Source: Promerops cafer (Eukaryota; Chordata; Aves; Passeriformes; Nectariniidae). From it: a DNA stretch of 64,000 nucleotides. Under the pieces are notes generated by a model, which saw nothing but the letters and a program-made list of their open reading frames with translations, was not told where the DNA came from and did not search any database. This document shows, piece after piece, positions 50,001 through 59,066 of the stretch. Both the position numbers and the translations under genes were made by a program. Numbering within the stretch: the first letter of the stretch is position 1; every line of letters starts with the position of its first letter. The stretch lies in contig VZSE01015512.1 in NCBI GenBank assembly GCA_013398275.1, positions 248,001 through 312,000 of the forward strand. Direction: 5' to 3'.

Positions 50001-53000
50001 GCACCTGACTTGGTTCCAGGTAAAAATAGAGACATCCACCCCCAAAAAAGCAACAAAGAGATCAGACAGGAGGCTGACACCTATGTGGTGCCAGGTACAC
50101 CGGCTGCAAGAGTGAAAAAAGACACCTTCCAGTTTCTGAACCCTTACTGAGCCAGCTAACAAGGTATCTGATGCTCCACAGACGCTGCTGTGGCCAAGTG
50201 ACATCTCCTAAAGCTTCAGAGTTAGAGTAAAAACACTTTAACATCTGTAACTTTTGGGATGCCACAGCATGAAACCAGCCCAAAGACAGCATTGGCTTTT
50301 CCATGAATTCTGGCTTCTCCATGTGTGATGGGAAGCAATCACAAACAAGGGAATCATCCCTTACTGAACCCAAATACTCCTGCAGCAGGCACACAAGAAG
50401 AACCAGCACAGAACACATCTTCATGTAAGACCTGTTTTGGTTATTTCAGGCAGGGAAATGCTTTGCTAAATGCCCACAGAAAGGCAGCCACCACCACACT
50501 TCCTCCCAGGCTGCAAGGAATGCAGAGAATCTCTCAGCTCTTTTCTTTACTTTGAGGGAGTTCCCAATTATTTTTGGCTCAGCTGACAGCAGATGTCAAG
50601 GGAGCAAGTAAAAAGGCCAACATAAAACCACCAAGGAGGAGGGGGAGCAGTAACTCCTTAGGCAGCTCATTAGCCCGGGGGACAGCTCTGCTGTCACCAC
50701 ATCTGTGCTCAACATCTACAGTCTGGACAAAGCAGGATGTTCCCCAAAACACCCCCAGCCCACTCTCCTGAGGGTGAGGGGCAAGAGAGGAGGAAGGCAA
50801 AGCCACAACCCTCCCAATTCCTGTATGACCCAGAAAGGTGTCACCCAAAATAACTCGGCTGGGACCTGCCAGTGCTTGACAGGGACACGGAGCAGGTGAA
50901 ACATCTCCCTAAAGTCCTCCAACTTGCAGGGTGAGAGCTTCAAATGCCTTGTTTGGCAGGTGCTTCTCAAAACCTCAAACCACAGGTCTTTGGAGGTGAC
51001 TGAAGAGCTACAGAGACTTTGTAGATGGGAGAGAGGGAATTTCAAGACTAACATTCCTGCAACAACTGTACACTGTAAAACTTCTTAACACCTCCACTGT
51101 CAGCTTTCCATAGGCTGGAAGGGGCTCTCAGTGCAAAAACCCTCCAGCTTTCATGTGGAAAAATAATTAGCTGATTATTGCAAGAGGATTTTCAAAGCTG
51201 AGATTTTAGGCTGGGCACTGAACATAAAAATAATCCTAGAATTTATAATTCACATTGACTAAAACAGCTTCAAAACAGATTTCAATCACCTCAGACACAG
51301 ACAATACAGCCTTTTACAGAAGAAATTATAAATACTAGTTTTCCTACAGGCTCCAGCTTTTTTGTAGGGCAAAGAAACAGAGTCCCCTCTGATGTCTTTT
51401 AACACCAGCAACAGAGAGAGCCCTGCTCACCTGCATGAAACCAAACCAAACCAAAGACAGCAGTGGCTTTTCCATGAATTCTGACTTCTCCACGTGTGAT
51501 GGGAAGCAAGCACAGACAAGGGAATCATCCCTTACTGAACCCAAATACTCCTGCAGCAGGCACACAAGAGGAACCTGCAACATCTCTCTGCTCCAGCTAA
51601 AAATCTGCTCTTCTAACAACTGGGCCACTGCTATTTGAGCTACAAAATCAAGAAGTGTTAGTGTGTTTTGTGCTGTTCTTTCCAGTTTCAAAACTCTAGA
51701 CAATGCTGGGCTGTGATTTTGGGGGGTGTCCTGTGCAGGGCCAGGAGTTGGACCCGATGATCCTTGTGGGCCTGTTCCATGATTCTGTGATTCTTCTTCC
51801 CAGGTAGCACAGCACCCCCAGCCAGAGGACAGGCCTGTCACTTGTGACTTGTACCCCCAACCCAGCACAGCAACCATGTTAAAATGGAGAGAACAATATA
51901 TTAGAATTTACTGCCTTTCTCTTTCAAAGCACCTCATCATAGAGAGCAGGAATTTGCCTTTCCAGCTACTCTGCATGAGAAGGAAGTCGGGGCCCACAAG
52001 GCTGAAAAGAAGACACATGAAACCTTGTAGCTCCTGGCTCAAGAGCAACAGGGACCTTAATGCTGAGAATAGGAGGCCTAAAGCTGGGCTTTGCTCAGCT
52101 CTGTCCACTCCAGGGAAGAAGATCCAGAGCAAGGGAGAGGCTGCAACCAGGGAACTTCACCCCAGGCTGAACCCCAGAGCTCATCATGGTTCCTTGCTGG
52201 AAACACATCCAGAGCAAGAGTAAAGCCTTATGTCAGGGCAGTTTTGCCTGGAAAGGCCCAGCACGTGTTTTAGGGTGTTCTGGAGGAGCAGCTCCCCCAC
52301 AAAGAGCAGGTTCCAGTAAAGGAAGAATTCCTTACTATCAGCACTTTGCCTTTTGATGAACTCTCCTATTTGAGTTTTTCCACTCACCTCCTTTTCTCCC
52401 AGGTGTCCCAACAGTATGTCCTGCCCCTGGGAGCCCCAGCAGAGCCTGGACCTCTTAGCAGTGTATGGGAATGCTTCAGTTTGGACAACAGTGACAAAAA
52501 AATGTAGCACTATCACCCAGGGCATTGATGCAGAGCCCCAGCAAGCACTGGGGGGTTACATGAGGGGTAACACACCCTCATGTCTGACCAAGAGGGTACT
52601 GTCCAAACATGATAAAGATCCAAAGATATCCACATTTTACTTCTACTACTTTTTTCCTAGACTTCCTAGTTTGACTATTTTGCTTTTAAAAGCTGTATCC
52701 TACCTAGTCTTTCTATTTAAGTAAATCCCTTTGCCCATCATGCTTTTCACAGATTTTTAAATTCACAAATCCTTTATCTGCACATCTCACTTGGCATGAG
52801 ACCTTTGCAAACATCACCTGCTTGCTTTTTCCTGAACTTTAGCACACCACTGCCCGGGCCCCAGCACCCTCAGAGGTGTTCTGCAGGAAAATGTGAAGTT
52901 TCAGGTTGGAAATTTGGGGAGTTGCTGGTCAGGTAGCACCGAGGCCACTGGGTACTCACCGAGTTTGGGTAGTTCAGATAGCAGATCTGACAGGACATGT

Positions 53001-56000
53001 CCTGGGCTGATGACCTGGTGTTCATCTGGCGCGTTCGTGACTTTTTACTTGGATTAATTACGTGACACTCTGCAAAGAGCTTCTCCAAGTTGCCATCAAA
53101 GTACCTGCACAACACAGGACAGAATGAAAATTTAACCACCTTCTAGGTAATTTTTCCATTCTGTGTAGCAGTTAAGTGTACAAAGATGCTTTTTTGTATT
53201 TCAAAACTCATACACCCACTGCTTCCAACAAACTCTTCTCTAACACGACACAGAGGTGGATATTAGACAAACTACATCATTTCAGAGACTTCCACTTGAA
53301 TTCCACACTCCTGAAATTCAGGCACTTTCAATTCTTCAGCTGCATTTCAGGTAATTTGTGATTCTCCCCAGTGATTGCTTTGCCTTAGAATTCCAGGACA
53401 GGAAACTAGAGCACCAACACCCAAGTTCACAGTCCAGGCATTGGAACACCTTCCTAAAGCACAGGTTTGATGCCTTCAAGCTCAATTCTTTTCAACTGAA
53501 GCCTTCCATTTTTCCTAATATTCTGATCATTAGCCATTTGAGCATCTTTTCTCTTCAGTCAACCTGAGGAAATTTAATAACCTCCTAAAAAATACATTAA
53601 AAAAAAAAATCCAAGTTTACAATGCTTCCAAAGATTAGGTACCTATTGGAAAGGAGGATGCAAAATTGCTTGGGGGGGAGAAGAAAAGATCACTTCCTTT
53701 CTATTTCCTATTCCCTTAAGGAAAACCATACTGGTTTGCTTTAAAGGTTTATAAAAAGCTCTTTGTTGGAGAGGAGGACCAAACTGGAGAGAATCATTAT
53801 CAGAAAGCTCAGCCTCTTCCCAGAATCCTTCACACACCTTTCTCCAGCCTGCAGCAGCTGCAAAGAACTAATTAAACCAGACAATTAACCAGCTCCATCA
53901 CATGCACACATCCCCCAGCCAAACCCAGTAAGTCATTCCCCCGCTCCCTTACAGCTCTACCTACCAACAAGGCTTGATTTATAATTGAAAAAAATATTAA
54001 TTTTCCTCCTGTTTCCTATGTTTCTCAATGCAGTTCATGTATTTTAGATCTTAAATTTCAAGACACTGAATCTGGAAGGAAGTGGTGAATTCTGGCATCA
54101 CAGCATCCACGAGGCTTTGTCACTGTTCTTCAATGTTAGCTCAGGATTTTACTCAACCAAGTTCTTTTGTTTGCTTAGAGGATTATATTTAAAATTTTCT
54201 ATGTTGTATTTAAATCTAAATATATAAAATTATACCTTTATAAAATTTCAGCAAGTCAATTCAGTGCAGTGCCATTATAGGCAGTATTTATTAAGAATCA
54301 TGGATAAATATTAAGTCCACAGAAGTTTTCCAGCCTTCCAACTGCTCTTAGAGGCAGCAGGAGCAGCACAGGACATGCTCTGAGGAGAGCAGACACACAG
54401 CTGGGTGTGAAGTTTGCAAGGAAAATAGTTTTGTATACAAATGCTATGATACAACTTGAACCCTGATACTCATGACCAGCTAAATGCTTATGGAAATACC
54501 AGAGGTTTTTGTAGTGGTGGGATGGTTTTAAGGGTGAATATCCCTATTAGGAACCTGACTTTTTTCACCTGAAATTACCTATCCCCTTTAAATACCTATG
54601 CACAGTATTCCTGCTTCTCCATGCTGCTTTCTTTTCATGCATTTTCTTTCTGAATAAGTAATTTCCACATTTATTTTTATGTCTGTCTCTCAGACTCATA
54701 CTCGTGCTGCCACTGGGCCATAAGAACTCCAGAAAACGCAGAGGAGAACGTGGATGTCCCTGAAACCACAGCTCCAATGGATACTCCCAAGTCCAACAGC
54801 TCTCTAACTGCTGCACCACTCCTGACACAAACATGCCAAGGGCTCAGTCAGGAGACTCTTGCAGTTCCTTCAATGGTTAGGAACAACACCTAATTCCACT
54901 TTTCCCCACTTGTTCCAGCATCACCACAGACCATCCATGTAAGCAGATCTCCCTTTGCCCTTCCCACGCTCTTTGGTCAAAGGATTCCCAGGCAGCAGCA
55001 CTAACACCTCTCCCTCCCACAGCAGGTGAGCTCCATGTGACATTCACTGACTCCCCCGGCCAGCAGACCTTCTCCACCACCAATTTCCACCTCCCTTCAT
55101 CCTCCTTGAATCCAAGGAAGCCAAAACACATGCAATCCCAGTCCTGATCTGACCCTGATCTCATACAATTTCACTTAGATTTCTCCTCCAAATCTCACCT
55201 AATGCATTGCAAAAGATGGCTACATTTCTCCACATCTCCTCCATGTCAGAATCCCTCCTCACTTCCTTCACAACTCCAAGAATTCTGATTTTTCCTCAAA
55301 TACTCTCTGTTAAAGGGTTGGTTCTTGGTATGTCCACCCTTACTTTCATCCTAGGGAGGAGCACAGCACCTTGAACAGCCTTTTAAATCATCTGCCCTCC
55401 TTTCCCTTCACAATGCAGATATTGAGTAATTCCAGCACTTCTGGCACATGAGAATTTCCTCTATTAATTCTTCAAAGTTCATTTGCTTCACCACAAAGTT
55501 GGGAGTTTTTCTGCTATTTTAAAATGAATGGATAAACCAGTGTTTGTCCATTATTTTCAAGTGTTTCTACTTACCAAGACCAAACCTATAACACCACCAG
55601 GTCCTTTTGGCAGAGGGATCAAGCTGTCAGCCCCTTTATCTCCTCAAAATTCCCTCCTGCTGTTTGTAACTGCCTAATCGCCATTTTCCAGACATAATCA
55701 AATCCTACCCATGGGAGTATCAAAGATAAAGAGCCTTTTCACTGAAAAAAACTGCTTCTAGTACACACTTTGGGATATTTACTTCCATGGAAGAGCATTT
55801 GTGAGTGTCAGTGCACCAAAACACTCACAGTAAAAGCTATCTCCACATCAAAACCCCTGCCATACACCATTTTTCACCTGTTCAGCCTCTGCTGAAGAGT
55901 GTAAAGTATTTATTTGTTCCAAGGAAAGCAGGCAGCTAGGTTCTGGAGAAGAGGCAATCTGGACATTCCTAACACCCCTCCTCTGCTCAGAGGGAACAGG

Positions 56001-58856
56001 GACATGTGGCCAGCAAGATAAGCAGCTACAAGGGACTGCTGTATCTCTGGCTGTGCCTCCAGGGATTAAATCGAGCCTTGGGGACATGCTGAGACACTTT
56101 TCTTCTAACAAAATGACCTGGGGAAGGCACCTAAAGCAGGAGAGCTGCATTTTAACCTCTTCATCACACAGAGGTTCCTCCCCAAACTCCCCTCAGGAGA
56201 GGACACTATCAGCCATAGTAAAATTGGAAGGTAATCAAGGTTCAAGCTAAAGCACTTTCTTCACTTGTTTCTGAGGTGATGTGGTCATTCTGCACCTGCT
56301 GCTCTCCTGTCCCAATGAATCAAGCTTGCAGGACCCAGGGAAATAATATCTGACATCTTTATTCTCCTGAACACATGCAGCATATCAAAGGCTGAACTAG
56401 TATTTCCTCCACTCACCACTTCCATCCTACAAACAAATCCACCCCAAACCCCCAATTTTGCTTTTGCACACAAACAATTAGTGTTTCACCAGTGGGACAG
56501 GGCAGTTTTTCAATTGTGGCTGTTATTACTTTACTGTAAGTGGAATAAATACCTGTAGCACATCTGCCCTCTGAACACCACTGTGTAATTACTCCATGAC
56601 AAAGCTGACAAACCTGCTCATTAAAAACAGGCATAACAAGGCTGAAAAAAAAAGTGGGAAAACAGAGAAATTTTCATGTCACAAGCTCAGACCTCCCCAC
56701 TTATCAAAAAAAGAGAAGCCACTTGGTTTAGGTGCTTTCCTCCAGGCCAGGTCTGATAAGGCTGCTGGGAGGTCACGCTGACTCACCATGAGCTAAGGGA
56801 AAACAGGCACTGTTCAGGAACTGCAAATACACACCATCAAACAACAGGAACTTTCAAGCAAAATGTATATTTTGGGGTTTTTTTTCCCCTTAACCCTCAC
56901 CTATCTCCACAGCAATGACCAAACCCTCTTGAACACCAAGAGCCTGCTCTCAGCCTCCTACCCAGCTTCCCACTCCTGCTGATTTCATGGAAGTTATTTG
57001 GTGCAGAAGTGACAGAATCATATTTTGGTGTTTTTCTAATACAACAGGACATCAATGAGCACCAAAACTGGGACCAGTGTGCAACAGGTCTGCCTAAGCA
57101 TGTATTCTATTACTCACAGGGGTAATCCTGCTGAGTTAAGTATTTTAATGAATAAGTTTACCTGTGGATTTGTAAATATAACATGTACTTAAAGTGTAAA
57201 AGCCTTAACAATAATACCTCACATTGACCTGGCTGGCACCTCCCTTGAGGAAAAAAAAAACCCAAACCAAAACCACAGCCCAGTTTTTTATTCTTAAATT
57301 GATGGCAGCCCTAAACAAGCTGTCAACAACAAGGGACAAAGCCTACTGTACAAAGGGATGGCTTTTCAGTGCACTTGTGTAGAGGTATCTCACAGCCAAG
57401 GAGAGTGAACTTTACTCCAGCCAGGAGAACCAGCCCAAGAAACCCAAATACCAAGTGAAAAGACATGTTGCAGAGCAGGTATTAAATCAGAATTCTCAAC
57501 AGCTATAGTCAGAATTAAATAGTGGATATATTTGTAACACAAAGCTTTCAGACTTCCAACATTTACTAAAAGAGGTCAATCTCAGGAAAATAAGGACTAG
57601 AAAGCTGTAAAAAAAATACAATCACTTCTGAAAAAAAATCTAGGTTAAACAAAACATAAGAGATACCTGAGCACCATCACTAACCAAAAATATTACACAA
57701 AGGGTGCTAAAAATGTCCTAAATCCATTAGCCATGGACAGCAGAAATATTTATACTCCAAAATAATTACTAACAGTGTGAAAACCTTTGCTCCTCTTTCC
57801 CTGGGTGACAGAGTACCAAACTACAGGGGCTCAGCCCCAGGCCCAGTGAAGGGACATTTATCAATTCACAGGAGCACCAACAACTGCTCCTGCTTTACCA
57901 AGCACACCTCATCTTCCCATACCCTGATCATCAGGCAAAGGAAATGGTAATTAAGAGAAAAGTCAAACTAATGATCCTACCAGGCCCTCCACACTCACCC
58001 ATTGGTCACTCCACACCAGGTAAGACCAGCAGACACCACAACCAGCAAGTCCCTGTACAGCTTTTACTGCTCCTTTTGGTCAAGATTAATTCTCCTCCCA
58101 GTTTCTAAAGTAATTTAAATTCTCCAGCTCCCTCAACTCTCTTCAACACCAACACTGGCATTGGAATGAACCAAATGCAGCTGGATTTGGTCTCCAGTGT
58201 ATAACAACAAACTGAAAAGTACCTTTACCAAGCAACATTCCAAGAGCTGGGAATCAAAGATGGGAAACAACCATAAAACACTCTGCTCTGAGGGGGAGGG
58301 AGAGGCAAAATTCAAGCCATTATTTACAGACACAGAAGAAAACCTGGAGCTGTGGAGATGAAGACAAGACAGGACCATTATCAGTCAGGAACAATTTAGC
58401 CTTGGCCAGAGCAGCAAATAAACATGTCAGGAATACACATGCCAGCATGACAGGCAAGAGCAGCTAAACCCAAATCCAAAACAGTTGCTAGATAACAAGA
58501 ACCTGTTCCTGCTTGCTTTTTTCCAAAGCCTGTCCAAAGCCTGTACATGTTCAAACTGGAAATCCCTCTTTCCAATGGGCAACTTAACTTCCACAACTTT
58601 GAAGTCGAACGATATTAAAACAATGAGTCACCAGTCACCCTTAGCTGGGACAGGGGGAACATTTAGAGCTTACACAAAAGACTCTCCTGCCACACACTGT
58701 GCATTCATCCATCCTCACTTGAGCCAGGAACAAACATTTTTTCCAGCTCTGTGGCACAAGATGGTTGCATGCTAAGGTGGCTGCTTACCTCTCCATCAGC
58801 TTCTCCTTATCCCAGTTGAAATGGCTAAGCAGTATTCGAGTGATAGTCGCTGGATT
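31938..58856 (-). CDS. ARIH1: ARIH1 (HHARI), RBR E3 ubiquitin ligase (gene span, 5' partial)
   Basis: ARIH1 is an RBR ligase recruited to neddylated cullin-RING ligases. It takes ubiquitin from UBE2L3 onto a cysteine and primes CRL substrates; this is family knowledge. Exons at 58789-58856, 52960-53104, 48757-48849, 48359-48414, 45343-45409, 44549-44655, 44050-44092, 42916-42987, 36285-36415, 36129-36186, 35126-35386, 34571-34683 and 31938-32022 join in frame to 1299 nt. They encode 432 residues plus stop, human positions 126-557. In order they carry part of the UBA-like region, RING1 (from C186/C189), the IBR, RING2 with catalytic Cys357 (codon at 36371-36373), and the Ariadne domain with autoinhibitory F430, E431 and E503. 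The only difference I notice from human in these exons is Ser for Pro185. Exon 1 and the promoter lie beyond base 64000. The gene is intact. Confidence 0.98.
32023..34570 (-). other. ARIH1: ARIH1 intron 13
   Basis: A 2.5-kb intron. It contains a CR1 tail (32470-32575) and an unusual segment around 33603-34568 that is open in a long frame on each strand. Nothing else is recognised. Confidence 0.85.
32470..32575 (+). repeat. CR1 LINE 3' tail
   Basis: A short plus-oriented CR1 end with GTGCCCCTGCCCATGGCAGG and AGATCCCTTCCAACCCAAAC. Confidence 0.9.
34571..34683 (-). CDS. ARIH1: ARIH1 exon 13 (Ariadne domain)
   Basis: The exon is 113 nt and encodes residues 493-529, beginning [20 protein letters not shown]. 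It contains E503, the third autoinhibitory residue. The donor, GTTTGT, is non-optimal. Confidence 0.98.
34684..35125 (-). other. ARIH1: ARIH1 intron 12
   Basis: A 442-bp intron whose only recognisable content is the CR1 tail at 34791-34945. Confidence 0.85.
34791..34945 (-). repeat. CR1 LINE 3' tail
   Basis: A minus-oriented CR1 fragment. It starts ATCACAGAATCCCAGACTG and shows CACTAGACCAGGTTGCTCCA and CCTTGAACACTTCCAGGGAT. Confidence 0.9.
35126..35386 (-). CDS. ARIH1: ARIH1 exon 12 (Ariadne domain)
   Basis: The exon is 261 nt, 87 codons, residues 406-492. It includes [20 protein letters not shown], with F430 and E431 that clamp the RING2 domain in the autoinhibited state, and [20 protein letters not shown]. 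Phase 0 at both ends. Confidence 0.98.
35387..36128 (-). other. ARIH1: ARIH1 intron 11
   Basis: A 742-bp intron with no recognisable element. Confidence 0.8.
36129..36186 (-). CDS. ARIH1: ARIH1 exon 11
   Basis: The exon is 58 nt and completes Trp386, then encodes [19 protein letters not shown] (residues 387-405), the start of the Ariadne domain. Only 98 bp of intron separate it from exon 10. Confidence 0.97.
36285..36415 (-). CDS. ARIH1: ARIH1 exon 10 (RING2, catalytic Cys357)
   Basis: The exon is 131 nt and encodes residues 343-385. It holds [20 protein letters not shown], where the Cys after GG is catalytic Cys357 (TGC at 36371-36373), and then [17 protein letters not shown]. All visible RING2 cysteines are retained, so the ligase should be active. 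Confidence 0.98.
36416..42915 (-). other. ARIH1: ARIH1 intron 9 (6.5 kb)
   Basis: The largest complete ARIH1 intron here. It contains one CR1 tail (38419-38728). Frames of 181-187 codons on the two strands near 40856-41665 have no recognisable content. The rest is featureless. Confidence 0.8.
38419..38728 (+). repeat. CR1 LINE 3' tail
   Basis: A plus-oriented CR1 end of about 310 bp. It runs from TCCAGTGCCTGAAGGGGCTC through GAAATTCTTCCCTGTGAGGG to the terminal ATGGATTCCATGATCC. Confidence 0.94.
42916..42987 (-). CDS. ARIH1: ARIH1 exon 9 (IBR-RING2 linker)
   Basis: The exon is 72 nt, 24 codons, residues 319-342: [20 protein letters not shown] then ANTK. It forms the linker helix between IBR and RING2. 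Phase 0 at both ends. Confidence 0.97.
43288..43597 (+). repeat. CR1 LINE 3' tail
   Basis: A plus-oriented CR1 end. It runs from TTCCAGTACCTGAAAGGAGC to GATGATCTTTAAGGTCCCTT and CCAACCCAAACCAGC. Confidence 0.94.
43885..43950 (+). repeat. CR1 LINE 3' end (variant subfamily)
   Basis: A short plus-oriented end, ATGATCCCTGGGGGTCCCTT then CCAGCTCAGGATCATC and TGATTCTATGG. It matches the CR1 subfamily with GTGGGTCCCTTCCAGCTCAG rather than the TTTAAGGTCC type. Confidence 0.8.
44050..44092 (-). CDS. ARIH1: ARIH1 exon 8 (IBR end)
   Basis: The exon is 43 nt and completes Cys304, then encodes [14 protein letters not shown] (residues 305-318), the remaining IBR ligands. It is the shortest ARIH1 exon here. 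Confidence 0.97.
44093..44548 (-). other. ARIH1: ARIH1 intron 7
   Basis: A 456-bp intron, about half of it a CR1 tail (44243-44481). Confidence 0.85.
44243..44481 (+). repeat. CR1 LINE 3' tail
   Basis: A plus-oriented CR1 end with GGACAAGGGGGAACGGCTTC, GGCTTGGAGCAGCCTGGGAT and CACCTTTAAGGTCCCTCCCA. An internal deletion is seen after GAGACACCG. Confidence 0.92.
44549..44655 (-). CDS. ARIH1: ARIH1 exon 7 (IBR)
   Basis: The exon is 107 nt and encodes residues 269-303. It includes [20 protein letters not shown] and RCKCGRQF, the first half of the IBR zinc-binding domain. It ends two bases into Cys304. Confidence 0.98.
44656..45342 (-). other. ARIH1: ARIH1 intron 6
   Basis: A 687-bp AT-rich intron. 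At 45057-45087 there is a small TATTATATAACTA tandem repeat. Confidence 0.8.
45343..45409 (-). CDS. ARIH1: ARIH1 exon 6
   Basis: The exon is 67 nt and completes Met246, then encodes residues 247-268, [20 protein letters not shown] then VE. This is the helix between RING1 and the IBR. The donor is GTGAGT. Confidence 0.97.
45410..48358 (-). other. ARIH1: ARIH1 intron 5
   Basis: A 2.9-kb AT-rich intron with a TATA-type microsatellite at about 45594-45620 and no recognisable transposon or coding segment. Confidence 0.8.
45594..45620. repeat. (TA)n-rich microsatellite
   Basis: TATATAAATATATATATAAATATATT, a short AT-only simple repeat. Confidence 0.85.
48359..48414 (-). CDS. ARIH1: ARIH1 exon 5 (RING1 end)
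   Basis: The exon is 56 nt and encodes residues 228-245, [18 protein letters not shown], plus two bases of Met246. It contains the last RING1 cysteines (C231, C236). The donor is GTAAGT. Confidence 0.97.
48415..48756 (-). other. ARIH1: ARIH1 intron 4
   Basis: A 342-bp intron with no recognisable element. Confidence 0.8.
48757..48849 (-). CDS. ARIH1: ARIH1 exon 4 (RING1)
   Basis: The exon is 93 nt, 31 codons, residues 197-227. It carries [20 protein letters not shown], which supplies RING1 ligands C203, H205, C208 and C211. It is identical to human as I recall it, and phase 0 at both ends. Confidence 0.98.
50267..50404. repeat. Local duplication, copy A
   Basis: About 140 bp that recurs at 51433-51575 in direct orientation with about 95% identity, plus a 5-bp CCAAA length difference. 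I do not recognise it as a known transposon. The minus strand is open in both copies. Confidence 0.85.
51433..51575. repeat. Local duplication, copy B
   Basis: Direct repeat of 50267-50404. On the minus strand the cassette 51431-51550 has an acceptor-like GCCTGCTGCAG before it and a donor GTGAGC after it. It is 120 nt and open in phase 0. Confidence 0.85.
51715..51800 (+). repeat. CR1 LINE 3' end (variant subfamily)
   Basis: A plus-oriented CR1 end with GGACCCGATGATCCTTGTGG and terminal CCATGATTCTGTGATTCTT octamers. Confidence 0.88.
52960..53104 (-). CDS. ARIH1: ARIH1 exon 3 (start of RING1)
   Basis: The exon is 145 nt and encodes residues 148-196. It runs from [20 protein letters not shown] through the [14 protein letters not shown] linker to the first RING1 zinc ligands, CQIC (C186, C189). 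Human has Pro at position 185; here the codon is TCC, Ser. Confidence 0.98.
53105..58788 (-). other. ARIH1: ARIH1 intron 2 (5.7 kb)
   Basis: An AT-rich intron without CR1, other recognisable transposons, or coding potential. The 54170-54260 segment is almost pure A/T. Confidence 0.8.
58789..58856 (-). CDS. ARIH1: ARIH1 exon 2 (UBA-like domain)
   Basis: The exon is 68 nt and encodes residues 126-147, [20 protein letters not shown] then ME, plus two bases of Arg148. This is the UBA-like region that recognises NEDD8 on cullins. The acceptor is TTTCTCCAG and the donor GTAAGC. It starts in phase 0, so an upstream coding exon is required. Confidence 0.98.
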
Positions 58857-59045
58857 CTGGAGAAAGAAGAGAAAAACAATCAATAATTGAGTAACCAAGC
58901 CAGAGTGAGAACACCAAGCAGAGCTTTGAATAGGCAAAGGGAAAATCAGGGTATCTGATAACATCATCTGTTCAGACAATACATGTTTACTGGCATGGAC
59001 TGGGAAATAGCTGGACTTGACAGATAGACAAATTTAAAATTAAAA

Positions 59046-59066
59046 AACAAACAAACAAACAAAAAA
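59046..59066. repeat. (CAAA)n microsatellite
   Basis: Four to five CAAA units flanked by A runs. Confidence 0.85.

Larger units (their letters stand above)
48850..52959 (-). other. ARIH1: ARIH1 intron 3
   Basis: A 4.1-kb phase-0 intron. It contains a local duplication (50267-50404 and 51433-51575) and a CR1 end (51715-51800). The rest is featureless. Confidence 0.85.

Noticed and set aside
51344..51877. 177-codon minus-strand frame as a gene
   Set aside because: It fuses the antisense of a CR1 end with duplication copy B and is not a single coding unit. The exon-like cassette inside it is reported separately.
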